Assembly: GCF_001613795.1 (NCBI RefSeq)
Contig: NZ_LPVZ01000024.1
Coordinates: forward strand, 124,001 to 188,000
Source: Thalassospira sp. MCCC 1A01148
Lineage (GTDB): Bacteria; Pseudomonadota; Alphaproteobacteria; Rhodospirillales; Thalassospiraceae
Length of the DNA: 64,000 nucleotides
Direction: 5' to 3'
Shown here: positions 15,769 through 23,256 of the stretch, one piece after another
Numbering within the stretch: position 1 is the stretch's first letter
Layout: each line of letters begins with the position of its first letter
Made by a program: the position numbers and the translations under genes
The notes under the pieces: model-generated
Told to the model about the DNA's origin: nothing
Databases searched by the model: none
What the model saw: only the letters and a program-made list of their open reading frames with translations

Positions 15769-16976
15769 TTCCGGAAACCATCCATTCCAAAGACAGGACG
15801 CAGTGCAATGCCAATCCAGCTACCGGCAAAGGCCAGGGCAAACCAAAGCCAGCCATGCACACTGCCCGAGGCGATCCCGCTAAAGAACGCGCCGATATTG
15901 CAACCAAATGCCAACCGCGCACCATAGCCCATCAGAAGCCCGCCAATGGCCGCCGCCAAAAGGGATGCGACAGGCACAGATACCTTTGGGGCGAATTTAC
16001 CTGCCAGCGCCGCGGCAAAGGCAGCCCCGATCACGATGCCGAAATTCATCACCGATGTGTTGTCTTGCAGGACCGAGTTGCCAAGCGCACGCGCCGGACC
16101 ACCCCAGTTCCAGAATTCCCAGGTCTCAACCGGAATCCCCATCACCTGTGCGATCTTCGCCCCCCAAAGGCCAAAGCCAAAGGTGATCGACCACGGATGA
16201 CCGGCAATCAAAAGCGTCGCGACATTCAGCCCGGCCAGAAGCACCCCGGTCCAGATCATCGGCCACGGGCCGTGAATGAAGCGTGCCAGACCTTCACGTG
16301 GCGCAGTTGACACCACTTCAAGCCCGCCATGGGCACGCTTTTCAACAATAACCGTCAACAGCGCCACCAGTGCGAGACCACCAAAGGTCACCGCAAGACC
16401 ACCGCCAACACCGTATTCGCGCCCAAGGCTCATCGGTGGCAAGGATGGCAGTTCCAGCCACATCGGCAAATGGGCCGTGCCGATGACAGCACCAACAATA
16501 AAGAAGACAAGTGTGACCAGCATGCGCGCACTACCGCCGCCAACCGTAAACAGCGTGCCAGAGCCACAACCCCCACCAAGCTGCATGCCAAGACCAAACA
16601 GAAACGCCCCGATCAGAACTGACATACCAACAGGCGCAACCGCACCAACGACCGATCCGCCCAGCGGACTACCAAGCGAAAGCATCGGAATGAAGGCCGC
16701 AGCCGCAATGCCGATCATCAAAAGCTGCGCACGCAGGGCACGGCCGCGCTTTTCAACGGAAAACCGCCGCCAGCCGCCGGTGAAGCCAAAGGATGCATGA
16801 TAAAGCGCGATACCGAGCATCCCGCCAAGGCCATAAAGAACAGCCTGTTTCAGATCGACGGCCTGCGAAATTGCAATGCCGACAATGACAAACAGGACGG
16901 CGGTGATGGCGGCCGGTCCCTTGTCAAAGGTAAAACCCGGGGACACCGGATTTGCTTTTAGGGTCGTTTCAGACAT
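15765..16976 (-). CDS. YeeE/YedE family (TsuA-like) sulfur transporter
   Basis: A 403-residue inner-membrane protein of the YeeE/YedE (Sulf_transp, DUF395) family, whose characterised member TsuA imports thiosulfate. About ten hydrophobic segments in two related halves, with the family's conserved cysteines in GMQLGGGCGSGTLFTVGGG and GYGARLAFGCNIGAFFSGIASGS, which in TsuA relay thiosulfate. ATG at 16976 is chosen; an in-frame TTG at 16988 adds four residues. Lies between the rhodanese gene and the NPC-repeat gene on one strand; overlaps the latter by four bases. Together they suggest handling of thiosulfate or another sulfane-sulfur compound. Confidence 0.9.
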   Translation of the reverse strand: MSETTLKANPVSPGFTFDKGPAAITAVLFVIVGIAISQAVDLKQAVLYGLGGMLGIALYHASFGFTGGWRRFSVEKRGRALRAQLLMIGIAAAAFIPMLSLGSPLGGSVVGAVAPVGMSVLIGAFLFGLGMQLGGGCGSGTLFTVGGGSARMLVTLVFFIVGAVIGTAHLPMWLELPSLPPMSLGREYGVGGGLAVTFGGLALVALLTVIVEKRAHGGLEVVSTAPREGLARFIHGPWPMIWTGVLLAGLNVATLLIAGHPWSITFGFGLWGAKIAQVMGIPVETWEFWNWGGPARALGNSVLQDNTSVMNFGIVIGAAFAAALAGKFAPKVSVPVASLLAAAIGGLLMGYGARLAFGCNIGAFFSGIASGSVHGWLWFALAFAGSWIGIALRPVFGMDGFRK

Positions 16977-17012
16977 GGTGAGGCTCAATAACCTGAAATC
17001 AGATACTTAAAT

Positions 17013-17040
17013 GAAAACGGAACCGGGCGACCGGTTCCGT
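17013..17040 (-). terminator. Terminator/attenuator between rhodanese and transporter genes
   Basis: Perfect 10-bp stem ACGGAACCGG / CCGGTTCCGT with a four-base loop, followed on the minus strand by TTTTCATTT. It lies in the 107-base gap, so either the downstream pair has its own promoter or transcription reads through in part. Confidence 0.75.
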
Positions 17041-17083
17041 CCAGAATGTTCGCGGCTTGGTGGAAGCCGTATAGGTTATCCGG

Positions 17084-18007
17084 TTATTCCGGGATAACCA
17101 TTTCACGGTTCGGATCCGCCGCCCATTCGGTCATGGAGCCATCATACATGGCCGTGTTCTTGTTGCCCATCACTTCGGAAAGACCGAACCACGCGACCGA
17201 GGCCCAATGACCAGTGTTGCAATAGGTGATTTCCTTGGCATCCTTGGAAACACCGGCATCCGCAACAAGGTTTTCAATCACATCAGCGGCAACAAAGGCA
17301 CCGTCCTGATCGCTATAGAACTGCGACTGCGGGATGTTTTTTGCACCCGGAACGGCACCGGGACGGGCAACCACGCCACTTTTTGCCTGACCGGTGAACT
17401 GTGAAACCGGGCGGGCATCCACAAGCTCGACACCGTTTTCCCGCGCCTTCGCAACATCATCAGCGGTTGCAAGAAGTTCGGGGCGGAAATCAGCATTAAA
17501 CGCCACGGCACGCGGTGAAACCGGGTCGGTCGAAACGGCCTTGCCTGCTGCAAGCCATGCGCGCTGACCACCATCAAGAATGGTCACCGCATCATGTCCC
17601 AGAACCTTGAAGGTCCAGTATACACGGGTGGCGGAGCCAAAGTCGGAGCTGTTTTGACCGGCGGGGACAACAACGACCTGCTTGTCATTGTCGATGCCCA
17701 GCGCACCGATGCGTTTGGAAATCACATCAACCGGCGGCAGCATGCCAACCACATTGTCGACTTTTGCACGCCAGCCAAATTTCCCATAGGGCGCATACAC
17801 CGCACCGGGAATATGCCCGGCATCATAAGGATTGCCATCCTTGGTCATGGACCGGATATCAACAACAACCAGTGACGGGTTATCGAGATTTTCCTCGACC
17901 CAGTTGGCATCAACCAACGGCTTTTCGGTAAGGCGTTCGGCCTGCGCAGCACTTCCGGCAAAGACAAAAGTGACCGCTGCAACGGCAGAAAGAATAAGGG
18001 AACGCAT
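17084..18007 (-). CDS. Exported thiosulfate sulfurtransferase (two-domain rhodanese)
   Basis: A 307-residue protein with a signal peptide (MRSLILSAVAAVTFVFAGSAAQA) and two rhodanese domains. The first lacks a catalytic cysteine (VVVVPAGQNSSDFG at that place) while the second has the active-site loop CNTGHWAS with C263, the usual division of labour in tandem rhodaneses. It should transfer sulfane sulfur in the periplasm. The start at 18007 is supported by GGAGA upstream; a longer reading would need a TTG. Head of the sulfur gene set on the minus strand, with the YeeE/YedE transporter and the NPC-repeat protein behind it. Confidence 0.92.
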   Translation of the reverse strand: MRSLILSAVAAVTFVFAGSAAQAERLTEKPLVDANWVEENLDNPSLVVVDIRSMTKDGNPYDAGHIPGAVYAPYGKFGWRAKVDNVVGMLPPVDVISKRIGALGIDNDKQVVVVPAGQNSSDFGSATRVYWTFKVLGHDAVTILDGGQRAWLAAGKAVSTDPVSPRAVAFNADFRPELLATADDVAKARENGVELVDARPVSQFTGQAKSGVVARPGAVPGAKNIPQSQFYSDQDGAFVAADVIENLVADAGVSKDAKEITYCNTGHWASVAWFGLSEVMGNKNTAMYDGSMTEWAADPNREMVIPE

Positions 18008-18159
18008 GGGGCTGTCTCCAATGATCAATTCATCATGATTTTGTGCATCATACCTAATTCGTCACAGCGAAATGTCAATAGACTCAGTATAACACATAAT
18101 ATATGTATTAATGAATCAACACTTGCCGTACAGTGGCAACCTTCGGCCCGATTCAACGC

Positions 18160-18894
18160 CTAGGGACGCAGGTTATTCAAATAACGGGCAAATTCGCGTG
18201 CAAAGGAATCCTGGGTTTCCAGATTGCGCAAGGCGGGCGGCCGTGTGAGGAAGCCGTGCAGTGAGGCAATGATGAACTCGGCAACGGCAGATGGTTCGAT
18301 ATCGGTGCGCACGGTCTTGTTGAACTGGGCCTTGCCGATGTGCGATGCCAATCCGCGCCGCCAATAGCGATAAACACCATCGATACGCTTGCGCAGGTTT
18401 TCATCCAGCTCACCTGCCCCCGATGCCAAACGCGCCAAAGGGCATCCGCCCGCCAGCATGTCCGGGGCATTTTCACCGCCCAGCCGATCCACCTGCCCCA
18501 TCAGAACCGGCAGGATATCATCTGCCCCTTCAAGGTCACTCAGCCAGACGTCATCCACATAGCCCGGCAGGCATTCCTCAATCACGGCGTTAACCAGTTT
18601 GGCCTTGCCCGAAAAGTGATGATACAGCGCACCTTTCGTACAGCCGCTTTGTTCAAGGATGTTGCTGATGGAAGCGCCCCCGAACCCCGCCCGGCGGATT
18701 TCACCAAAGGCCGCGTCGAGAAGCTTCTGGCGGGTGGCATCCGGATTGCGCACCCGTTTTGGCACCAGTGCCGTTTCAGACGAACCGTCCAGTTCCATGC
18801 TTTCGCCGACTTCCAAAACATCGTCGTCGGGATTTTCATCGGGACGCGAAATTCGGGAAAGGGCAGCAGAGAAACTGAATGGTTCTTTGGACAT
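18160..18894 (-). CDS. TetR-family transcriptional regulator with N-terminal extension
   Basis: A 244-residue regulator. The DNA-binding domain begins near residue 50 (NPDATRQKLLDAAFGEIRRAGFGGASISNILEQSGCTKGALYHHFSGKAKLVNAVIEECL), an unmistakable TetR helix-turn-helix; the C-terminal part is helical with the segment MLAGGCPLARLASGAG common in AcrR/NemR-like repressors. Unusual is the roughly 45-residue acidic, probably disordered N-terminus before the HTH. A start at 18894 is used; a later start is possible. It is transcribed divergently from nadK and, on the other side, towards the rhodanese promoter; its target is unknown. Confidence 0.82.
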   Translation of the reverse strand: MSKEPFSFSAALSRISRPDENPDDDVLEVGESMELDGSSETALVPKRVRNPDATRQKLLDAAFGEIRRAGFGGASISNILEQSGCTKGALYHHFSGKAKLVNAVIEECLPGYVDDVWLSDLEGADDILPVLMGQVDRLGGENAPDMLAGGCPLARLASGAGELDENLRKRIDGVYRYWRRGLASHIGKAQFNKTVRTDIEPSAVAEFIIASLHGFLTRPPALRNLETQDSFAREFARYLNNLRP

Positions 18895-19105
18895 TGAGCC
18901 GTACTGTTTTGTTTTGAACCGGGGATAGGAACCCGTGTCTGTCACGTTCCACTGTTTTTTTCGTGACGTCAATAACACAGCGGTCCAATCGAGACCTCTG
19001 TATAGGGGTGATCGTCACGCAGCCCCTTGCAATTCAGATCAAAGCGTACTCTATTGTTTGCCCATGCCCTTTCGGGCCGAGCCCCAATCGTCCTTCGGAT
19101 CGCAA

Positions 19106-19873
19106 ATGCAGCTTGATTCCATCGCCTTCGTTGCAGCCGACACCAAAATCGCACAGGATGCGATGTACCGGCTAAAACATCGATACGGCCACATTGCCCC
19201 CGACAAGGCCGATGTGATTGTAGCCCTTGGTGGTGACGGGTTCATGCTTGAAACCCTGCACCGCTATATGGGGCGCAAGGTTCCGATTTACGGCATGAAC
19301 CGGGGTACGGTCGGCTTCCTGATGAATGAATTCCGGGAAATGGATCTGACCGACCGCATTGCAGAGGCCCAGACAGTCGAACTCCATCCCCTTCAGATGG
19401 AAGCACATACTGTATCGGGCGAAAGCCTGTGTGCGCTTGCAATCAACGAAGTGTCGCTTCTGCGTGAAACCCGTCAGGCCGCCAAACTGCGCATCAAGGT
19501 CGATGGCGTTGAACGTTTGGCAGAACTGGTTTGCGACGGTGCGCTTGTGTGCACACCGGCGGGCAGCACGGCCTATAACCTGTCGGCACACGGTCCGATC
19601 CTGCCGATGGGAAGTGGTCTTTTGGCCCTGACCCCGATCAGCCCGTTTCGCCCCAGGCGCTGGCGCGGTGCGCTTTTGCCCCATGGTGCAGAAGTCGTCT
19701 TCCAGATCGAGAACCCCGAAAAGCGCCCGGTTTCGGCCGTTGCCGACTATACCGAGGTGCGCGATGTCTCCAGCGTGAAAATCCGCGAAGACCGCAGCAT
19801 GAAGATCAAATTGCTGTTTGATCCGGAACACAATCTTGAAGAACGTATTCTCAAGGAACAATTCGTCGAATGA
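19106..19873 (+). CDS. nadK: NAD kinase
   Basis: A 255-residue enzyme phosphorylating NAD to NADP. The nucleotide motif [15 protein letters not shown] (GGDG) and [11 protein letters not shown] are diagnostic, as is the later [18 protein letters not shown] segment with the NE/D and GPI substrate loops. Start at 19106 gives the length usual for alphaproteobacterial NadK; an ATG at 19064 would add 14 residues without a clearly better ribosome-binding site. Ends in an ATGA overlap with the argE gene. Confidence 0.93.
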   Translation: MQLDSIAFVAADTKIAQDAMYRLKHRYGHIAPDKADVIVALGGDGFMLETLHRYMGRKVPIYGMNRGTVGFLMNEFREMDLTDRIAEAQTVELHPLQMEAHTVSGESLCALAINEVSLLRETRQAAKLRIKVDGVERLAELVCDGALVCTPAGSTAYNLSAHGPILPMGSGLLALTPISPFRPRRWRGALLPHGAEVVFQIENPEKRPVSAVADYTEVRDVSSVKIREDRSMKIKLLFDPEHNLEERILKEQFVE

Positions 19874-21048
19874 CCTCCGCTCCGCTTGCCCCGTCGAACG
19901 ATACCATTGAATGGTGCCGCAACCTGATCCGCCACCAGTCCGTCAGCATGACGCCAAATCTGGCGCTGATTGACGAGGTAAAGGCATTCCTTTACGGGTT
20001 GGGCTATGACACGCTGGTGGTGCGCGACCCGTCTGAGACCAAGGCCAATCTTTATGCCACCATCGGCCCGAAAGTGGATGGCGGCGTGATCCTGTCGGGC
20101 CATAGTGATGTGGTCCCGACCGAAGGCCAGAACTGGGCATCCGACCCGTACGAGATTGATATCCGCGACGAGAAGCTTTATGGCCGTGGCGCCTGTGACA
20201 TGAAGGGTTTTCTGGCCTGCCTGCTGACCAAGGCGGAAGCCTTCAAGAATGCCGACCTTCGTGTACCAATCCATCTGGCTTTCACCTATGACGAGGAAGT
20301 CGGCTGCCTTGGTGTGCCCAGCCTGGTCGAGGCAATCAACAATCTGCCGCATAAACCGGCCATGTGTATTGTTGGCGAACCGACCGAGATGAAGGTCATT
20401 ACCCAGCACAAGGGCAAGTTTTCAGCCCGTGCCCATTTCACGGGCCGTTCCGGGCATTCGTCGCTGCCCGCCGAAGGCGTCAATGCGGTTGAGTTTGCAT
20501 CAGAATTCGTCGTCTTCCTGCGCAAGCTTGGTCGCAAGTGCCGTGAAGAAGGGCCGCATGATGATGAGTTTGAGCCAAACCACACCACCTTCCACACCGG
20601 CGTGATCAAGGGCGGCACACAGCTCAACATCATTCCGCAGAACTGTTTTGTTGATTTCGAATTCCGCAATCTGCCCAATGATGACCGCGAATCCCTGAAG
20701 GCAGAGATTTACGATTATGTCGAAAATACCCTGCAGCCCGAAATGCGCGAGATCTATCCAGATGTTGGCATCGAGATCGAAGTCATTTCCGATATGCCGG
20801 GCCTTGCCACCGGCGATGACGAGGAAGTCACCAAACTCGTCATGGCGCTGACCGGTGCGAACACCACAGGCAAGGTCAGCTTCGGCACAGAGGCCGGTGT
20901 GTTTTCCGCCCTTGGCGATATCCCCACGGTGGTTTGCGGCCCGGGCAGTATCGAACAGGCCCATAAACCAGACGAGTTCATCGAACTTGACCAACTGGGC
21001 CGTTGCGAAGTGTTCCTCGACAAGCTTCTGGCTGTATTGGTCAAGTAA
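19870..21048 (+). CDS. argE: Acetylornithine deacetylase (M20 peptidase family)
   Basis: A 392-residue zinc-dependent amidohydrolase. Metal and catalytic motifs of the M20 family are intact: SGHSDVVP (metal His and catalytic Asp), [13 protein letters not shown] (bridging Asp), YDEEVGCLG (general base Glu plus ligand) and a C-terminal [34 protein letters not shown] containing the last histidine. Length and the [11 protein letters not shown] tail match the ArgE branch that makes ornithine from N-acetylornithine; related acyl-amino-acid deacylases cannot be excluded. Overlaps nadK by four bases. Confidence 0.88.
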   Translation: MTSAPLAPSNDTIEWCRNLIRHQSVSMTPNLALIDEVKAFLYGLGYDTLVVRDPSETKANLYATIGPKVDGGVILSGHSDVVPTEGQNWASDPYEIDIRDEKLYGRGACDMKGFLACLLTKAEAFKNADLRVPIHLAFTYDEEVGCLGVPSLVEAINNLPHKPAMCIVGEPTEMKVITQHKGKFSARAHFTGRSGHSSLPAEGVNAVEFASEFVVFLRKLGRKCREEGPHDDEFEPNHTTFHTGVIKGGTQLNIIPQNCFVDFEFRNLPNDDRESLKAEIYDYVENTLQPEMREIYPDVGIEIEVISDMPGLATGDDEEVTKLVMALTGANTTGKVSFGTEAGVFSALGDIPTVVCGPGSIEQAHKPDEFIELDQLGRCEVFLDKLLAVLVK

Positions 21049-21097
21049 CCGAACGCGCGAAAATCCCACTTTTTGGCCGGCACTTCATCCCGGTACT

Positions 21098-21658
21098 TTA
21101 TGAAGTAGATCGTTTGAATGCCGTGGCACCGGCATCAAGGATCAATTCGCGCGTTACGACATCATCGACAAGTCGGGCCAGGGTTATTGTACCGACAAGT
21201 AAGGCAAGTTTTTCGTATCCTTCCTGCTTGTCATCCCCATCCGCAAGCAATGCCGCGACGCGATCGACGCTGGCTGCGGCCTCTTTCTTTGCCGCACCAT
21301 CGCCACGCCCAAGCTCCGCACCCAGTGCGGCAATCGGACAGCCTGTCCCCCTGCTTTCAACATGCTCCTGTGACAGGTATGTCGCGACATACCTTTTACG
21401 CTCCTCTTCCCGAGCGCCTTTGGTTTCAGGAACGTCCATTGCCCCGACCGACCTGTCGACCGCTTCCTGAAACGCGGCGCGAACCAGTTCGTCCTTGTTG
21501 GCGAAATGGCGATAGAACCCGCCATGAGTCATCCCGGCTGCTGTCATGACATCTGCCACACTGGTTGCTTCAACACCGTTCTCGCGGATAAGGCGTGCGG
21601 CCGCATCAAGAATGCGTTTGCGGGATTTCTTTTTTTCCGCTTCGGAAACACGCGGCAT
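21098..21658 (-). CDS. TetR/AcrR-family transcriptional regulator
   Basis: A 186-residue repressor. The HTH is SRKRILDAAARLIRENGVEATSVADVMTAAGMTHGGFYRHFANKDELVRAAF; the ligand domain includes GTGCPIAALGAELGRGD, a pattern of AcrR-type repressors of efflux or membrane proteins. It is divergent from the membrane protein gene at 21854, with a large inverted repeat in between, so that gene is the probable target. Confidence 0.88.
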   Translation of the reverse strand: MPRVSEAEKKKSRKRILDAAARLIRENGVEATSVADVMTAAGMTHGGFYRHFANKDELVRAAFQEAVDRSVGAMDVPETKGAREEERKRYVATYLSQEHVESRGTGCPIAALGAELGRGDGAAKKEAAASVDRVAALLADGDDKQEGYEKLALLVGTITLARLVDDVVTRELILDAGATAFKRSTS

Positions 21659-21683
21659 AGGGAACTCTCAAATTCGGGATTGA

Positions 21684-21739
21684 CATTATAGATTTCGTAT
21701 ATCATCTAAATAAAAAGATGACAATCATCATCTATAATG
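21684..21739. promoter_or_regulatory. Long inverted repeat between divergent TetR and membrane-protein genes
   Basis: CATTATAGAT (21684-21693) and ATCTATAATG (21730-21739) are exact complements 36 bases apart, and the spacer holds further ATCATCT / AGATGA elements. TTGACA at 21680-21685 could be a -35 box for the plus-strand gene. Candidate TetR operator. Confidence 0.5.
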
Positions 21740-21853
21740 GCGCGTGATAGCAAACGTGACCGTTGCGGCACCAAGACAGACAGCGTGCAACGGTTTCTGA
21801 CGTTCGGAATAATTTGCTGGCATGCACCACAACAAAACGGAGTTACCAAAACC

Positions 21854-22591
21854 ATGTTCGGTTTTTATGAGTTCTATGTGCATGCATTCGGGATCGGCAT
21901 TCCACTTCTTGCTGTCGCGATTGCCAGCATGGGTGCATTTCGCGCTTCCCTGACAGCCAATCAAATCGCTGTATTTGTGACTGCCTCTGCAGTTGTCCTT
22001 GGGGCGTGGTTTGCTGCTGTCCTGCCGTTCTCTCGGTCGGGGGTTTTCAATGTCCCCGCCGAAATTGGCGACCCACCCTATGTCCTGATGTTTCTGTTCG
22101 GCGGCGCGACCCTGATCTGGGGCCTTGCCTGGCTGACACCGCTTGGCAGACGCATCACCGAAGCCACCCCCCTGAGTTCAATCGCCGCGTTTCAAATCCC
22201 GCGCATAATGGGTGGGCTGTTTCTGATCGGATGGATCGCCGGGGATATTCCAGCACTGTTTGCTTTGCCTGCGGGACTGGGAGACATTCTTGCCGGGATT
22301 GCCGGATGGCAAGCAAGTCGCGCACTTGCCAAAGGGGAACCGAATGCAAGATCCCTTCTGGCACGCGCGATCTTCATCGGGATCGCCGATTTCTTCTTTG
22401 CTGTCCTGTTTGGGATTATTACGTCACCGGGATTTGCCCATCTTTATGCACTGGATGCACCAAACATCATCAATGCCTATCCGCTTGCAATGTTCCCGGC
22501 GTTTTTCGTTCCGATTTTTCTTGGCTTCCATTTCATCGCAATCTCCCGACTACGTCAGGAATCCGCAATGGAATCAAAAGCGCACGCATGA
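21854..22591 (+). CDS. Uncharacterised polytopic membrane protein
   Basis: A 245-residue protein with about seven hydrophobic segments; I do not recognise a family. Start at 21854 gives MFGFYEFYVHAFGIGIPLLAVAIASMG, with GGAG about 12 bases upstream. Notable are short polar loops (PVPFSRSGVFNVPAEIGDPP-like RSGVFNVPAEIGDP) and a basic C-terminal tail. Its divergent TetR neighbour suggests that it is inducible, perhaps in response to a small toxic molecule; that is inference. Confidence 0.7.
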   Translation: MFGFYEFYVHAFGIGIPLLAVAIASMGAFRASLTANQIAVFVTASAVVLGAWFAAVLPFSRSGVFNVPAEIGDPPYVLMFLFGGATLIWGLAWLTPLGRRITEATPLSSIAAFQIPRIMGGLFLIGWIAGDIPALFALPAGLGDILAGIAGWQASRALAKGEPNARSLLARAIFIGIADFFFAVLFGIITSPGFAHLYALDAPNIINAYPLAMFPAFFVPIFLGFHFIAISRLRQESAMESKAHA

Positions 22592-22623
22592 CCGCGCGCA
22601 AATAAATTGATCACGCCACAAAC

Positions 22624-22649
22624 GGGCGGAGCACTTAAATGCTCCGCCC
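22624..22649. terminator. Stem-loop between convergent genes
   Basis: Perfect 10-bp stem GGGCGGAGCA / TGCTCCGCCC with loop CTTAAA in the 116-base gap between the membrane protein and the soxG-like gene; no strong T-tract on either side. Confidence 0.55.
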
Positions 22650-22707
22650 CTACCGTGTTTTGTTTGAACCGAAACGCCGATGAACGAACATACCCCGCGA
22701 TGTCCAT

Positions 22708-23256
22708 TCAAGGGTGGCGGAACTCTGCGGCCATATGTTGCAATTCATCCCACAGGGTGCTCGCAAAGCTGCGCAAAACAATAAGTTCGAAACTGTCATC
22801 CGCAGTACGGGTGATCATTGCGCCGATATGCCCGATCTGGGTCATGGTCGACTGACCAATTGCAAACATCTCTGGCGACAGATCGACCATGGTGCCCTTG
22901 GCCAGAACGCTCCGCGATGATGCGCCGAAAAGCACCATGCGTAATCGCCCATGCGTCTGATCGGCCAGAACGAACTGTTCAGGGATTTCGGCCTGAATTT
23001 CGGCAAGCCGACTATCCGATACATCAGCGCCACCAACCCAGAACCATTGATTTGGTGACGGGCTTCGCAGGTCGGTGCCAAGTTCCGGGGCAATTTTTAC
23101 AAGTGCCTGCTTCAGGTCGACTTCATTGCTGTTGGCATCGCCCAGAACATGAAAGACAAAACCGTCCCTGATCGGAGCAAGGTTGATCGATGCCCCCGCG
23201 CCTGCCGCGTCATTGGACGGGAATGCGAAACGGTTTTCTAATGGATATTCATGCAT
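22708..23256 (-). CDS. soxG: Sarcosine oxidase gamma subunit-like (possible MgdD)
   Basis: A 182-residue protein of the SoxG family. Start at 23256 (MHEYPLENRFAFPS) overlaps the stop of the alpha-subunit gene by eight bases. Family marks are the segment NQWFWVGGADVSDSRLAEIQAEIP and the C-terminal DSFELIVLRSFASTLWDELQHMAAEF. In the heterotetrameric complex gamma binds folate-domain surfaces of alpha. Last gene of the beta-delta-alpha-gamma operon. Because N-methylglutamate dehydrogenase is built from homologous subunits, this could equally be MgdD. Confidence 0.85.
   Translation of the reverse strand: MHEYPLENRFAFPSNDAAGAGASINLAPIRDGFVFHVLGDANSNEVDLKQALVKIAPELGTDLRSPSPNQWFWVGGADVSDSRLAEIQAEIPEQFVLADQTHGRLRMVLFGASSRSVLAKGTMVDLSPEMFAIGQSTMTQIGHIGAMITRTADDSFELIVLRSFASTLWDELQHMAAEFRHP

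Noticed and set aside
21737-21853. N-terminal extension of the seven-segment membrane protein
   Set aside because: Those codons overlap the proposed operator, are not hydrophobic and have no Shine-Dalgarno; start at 21854 is better.
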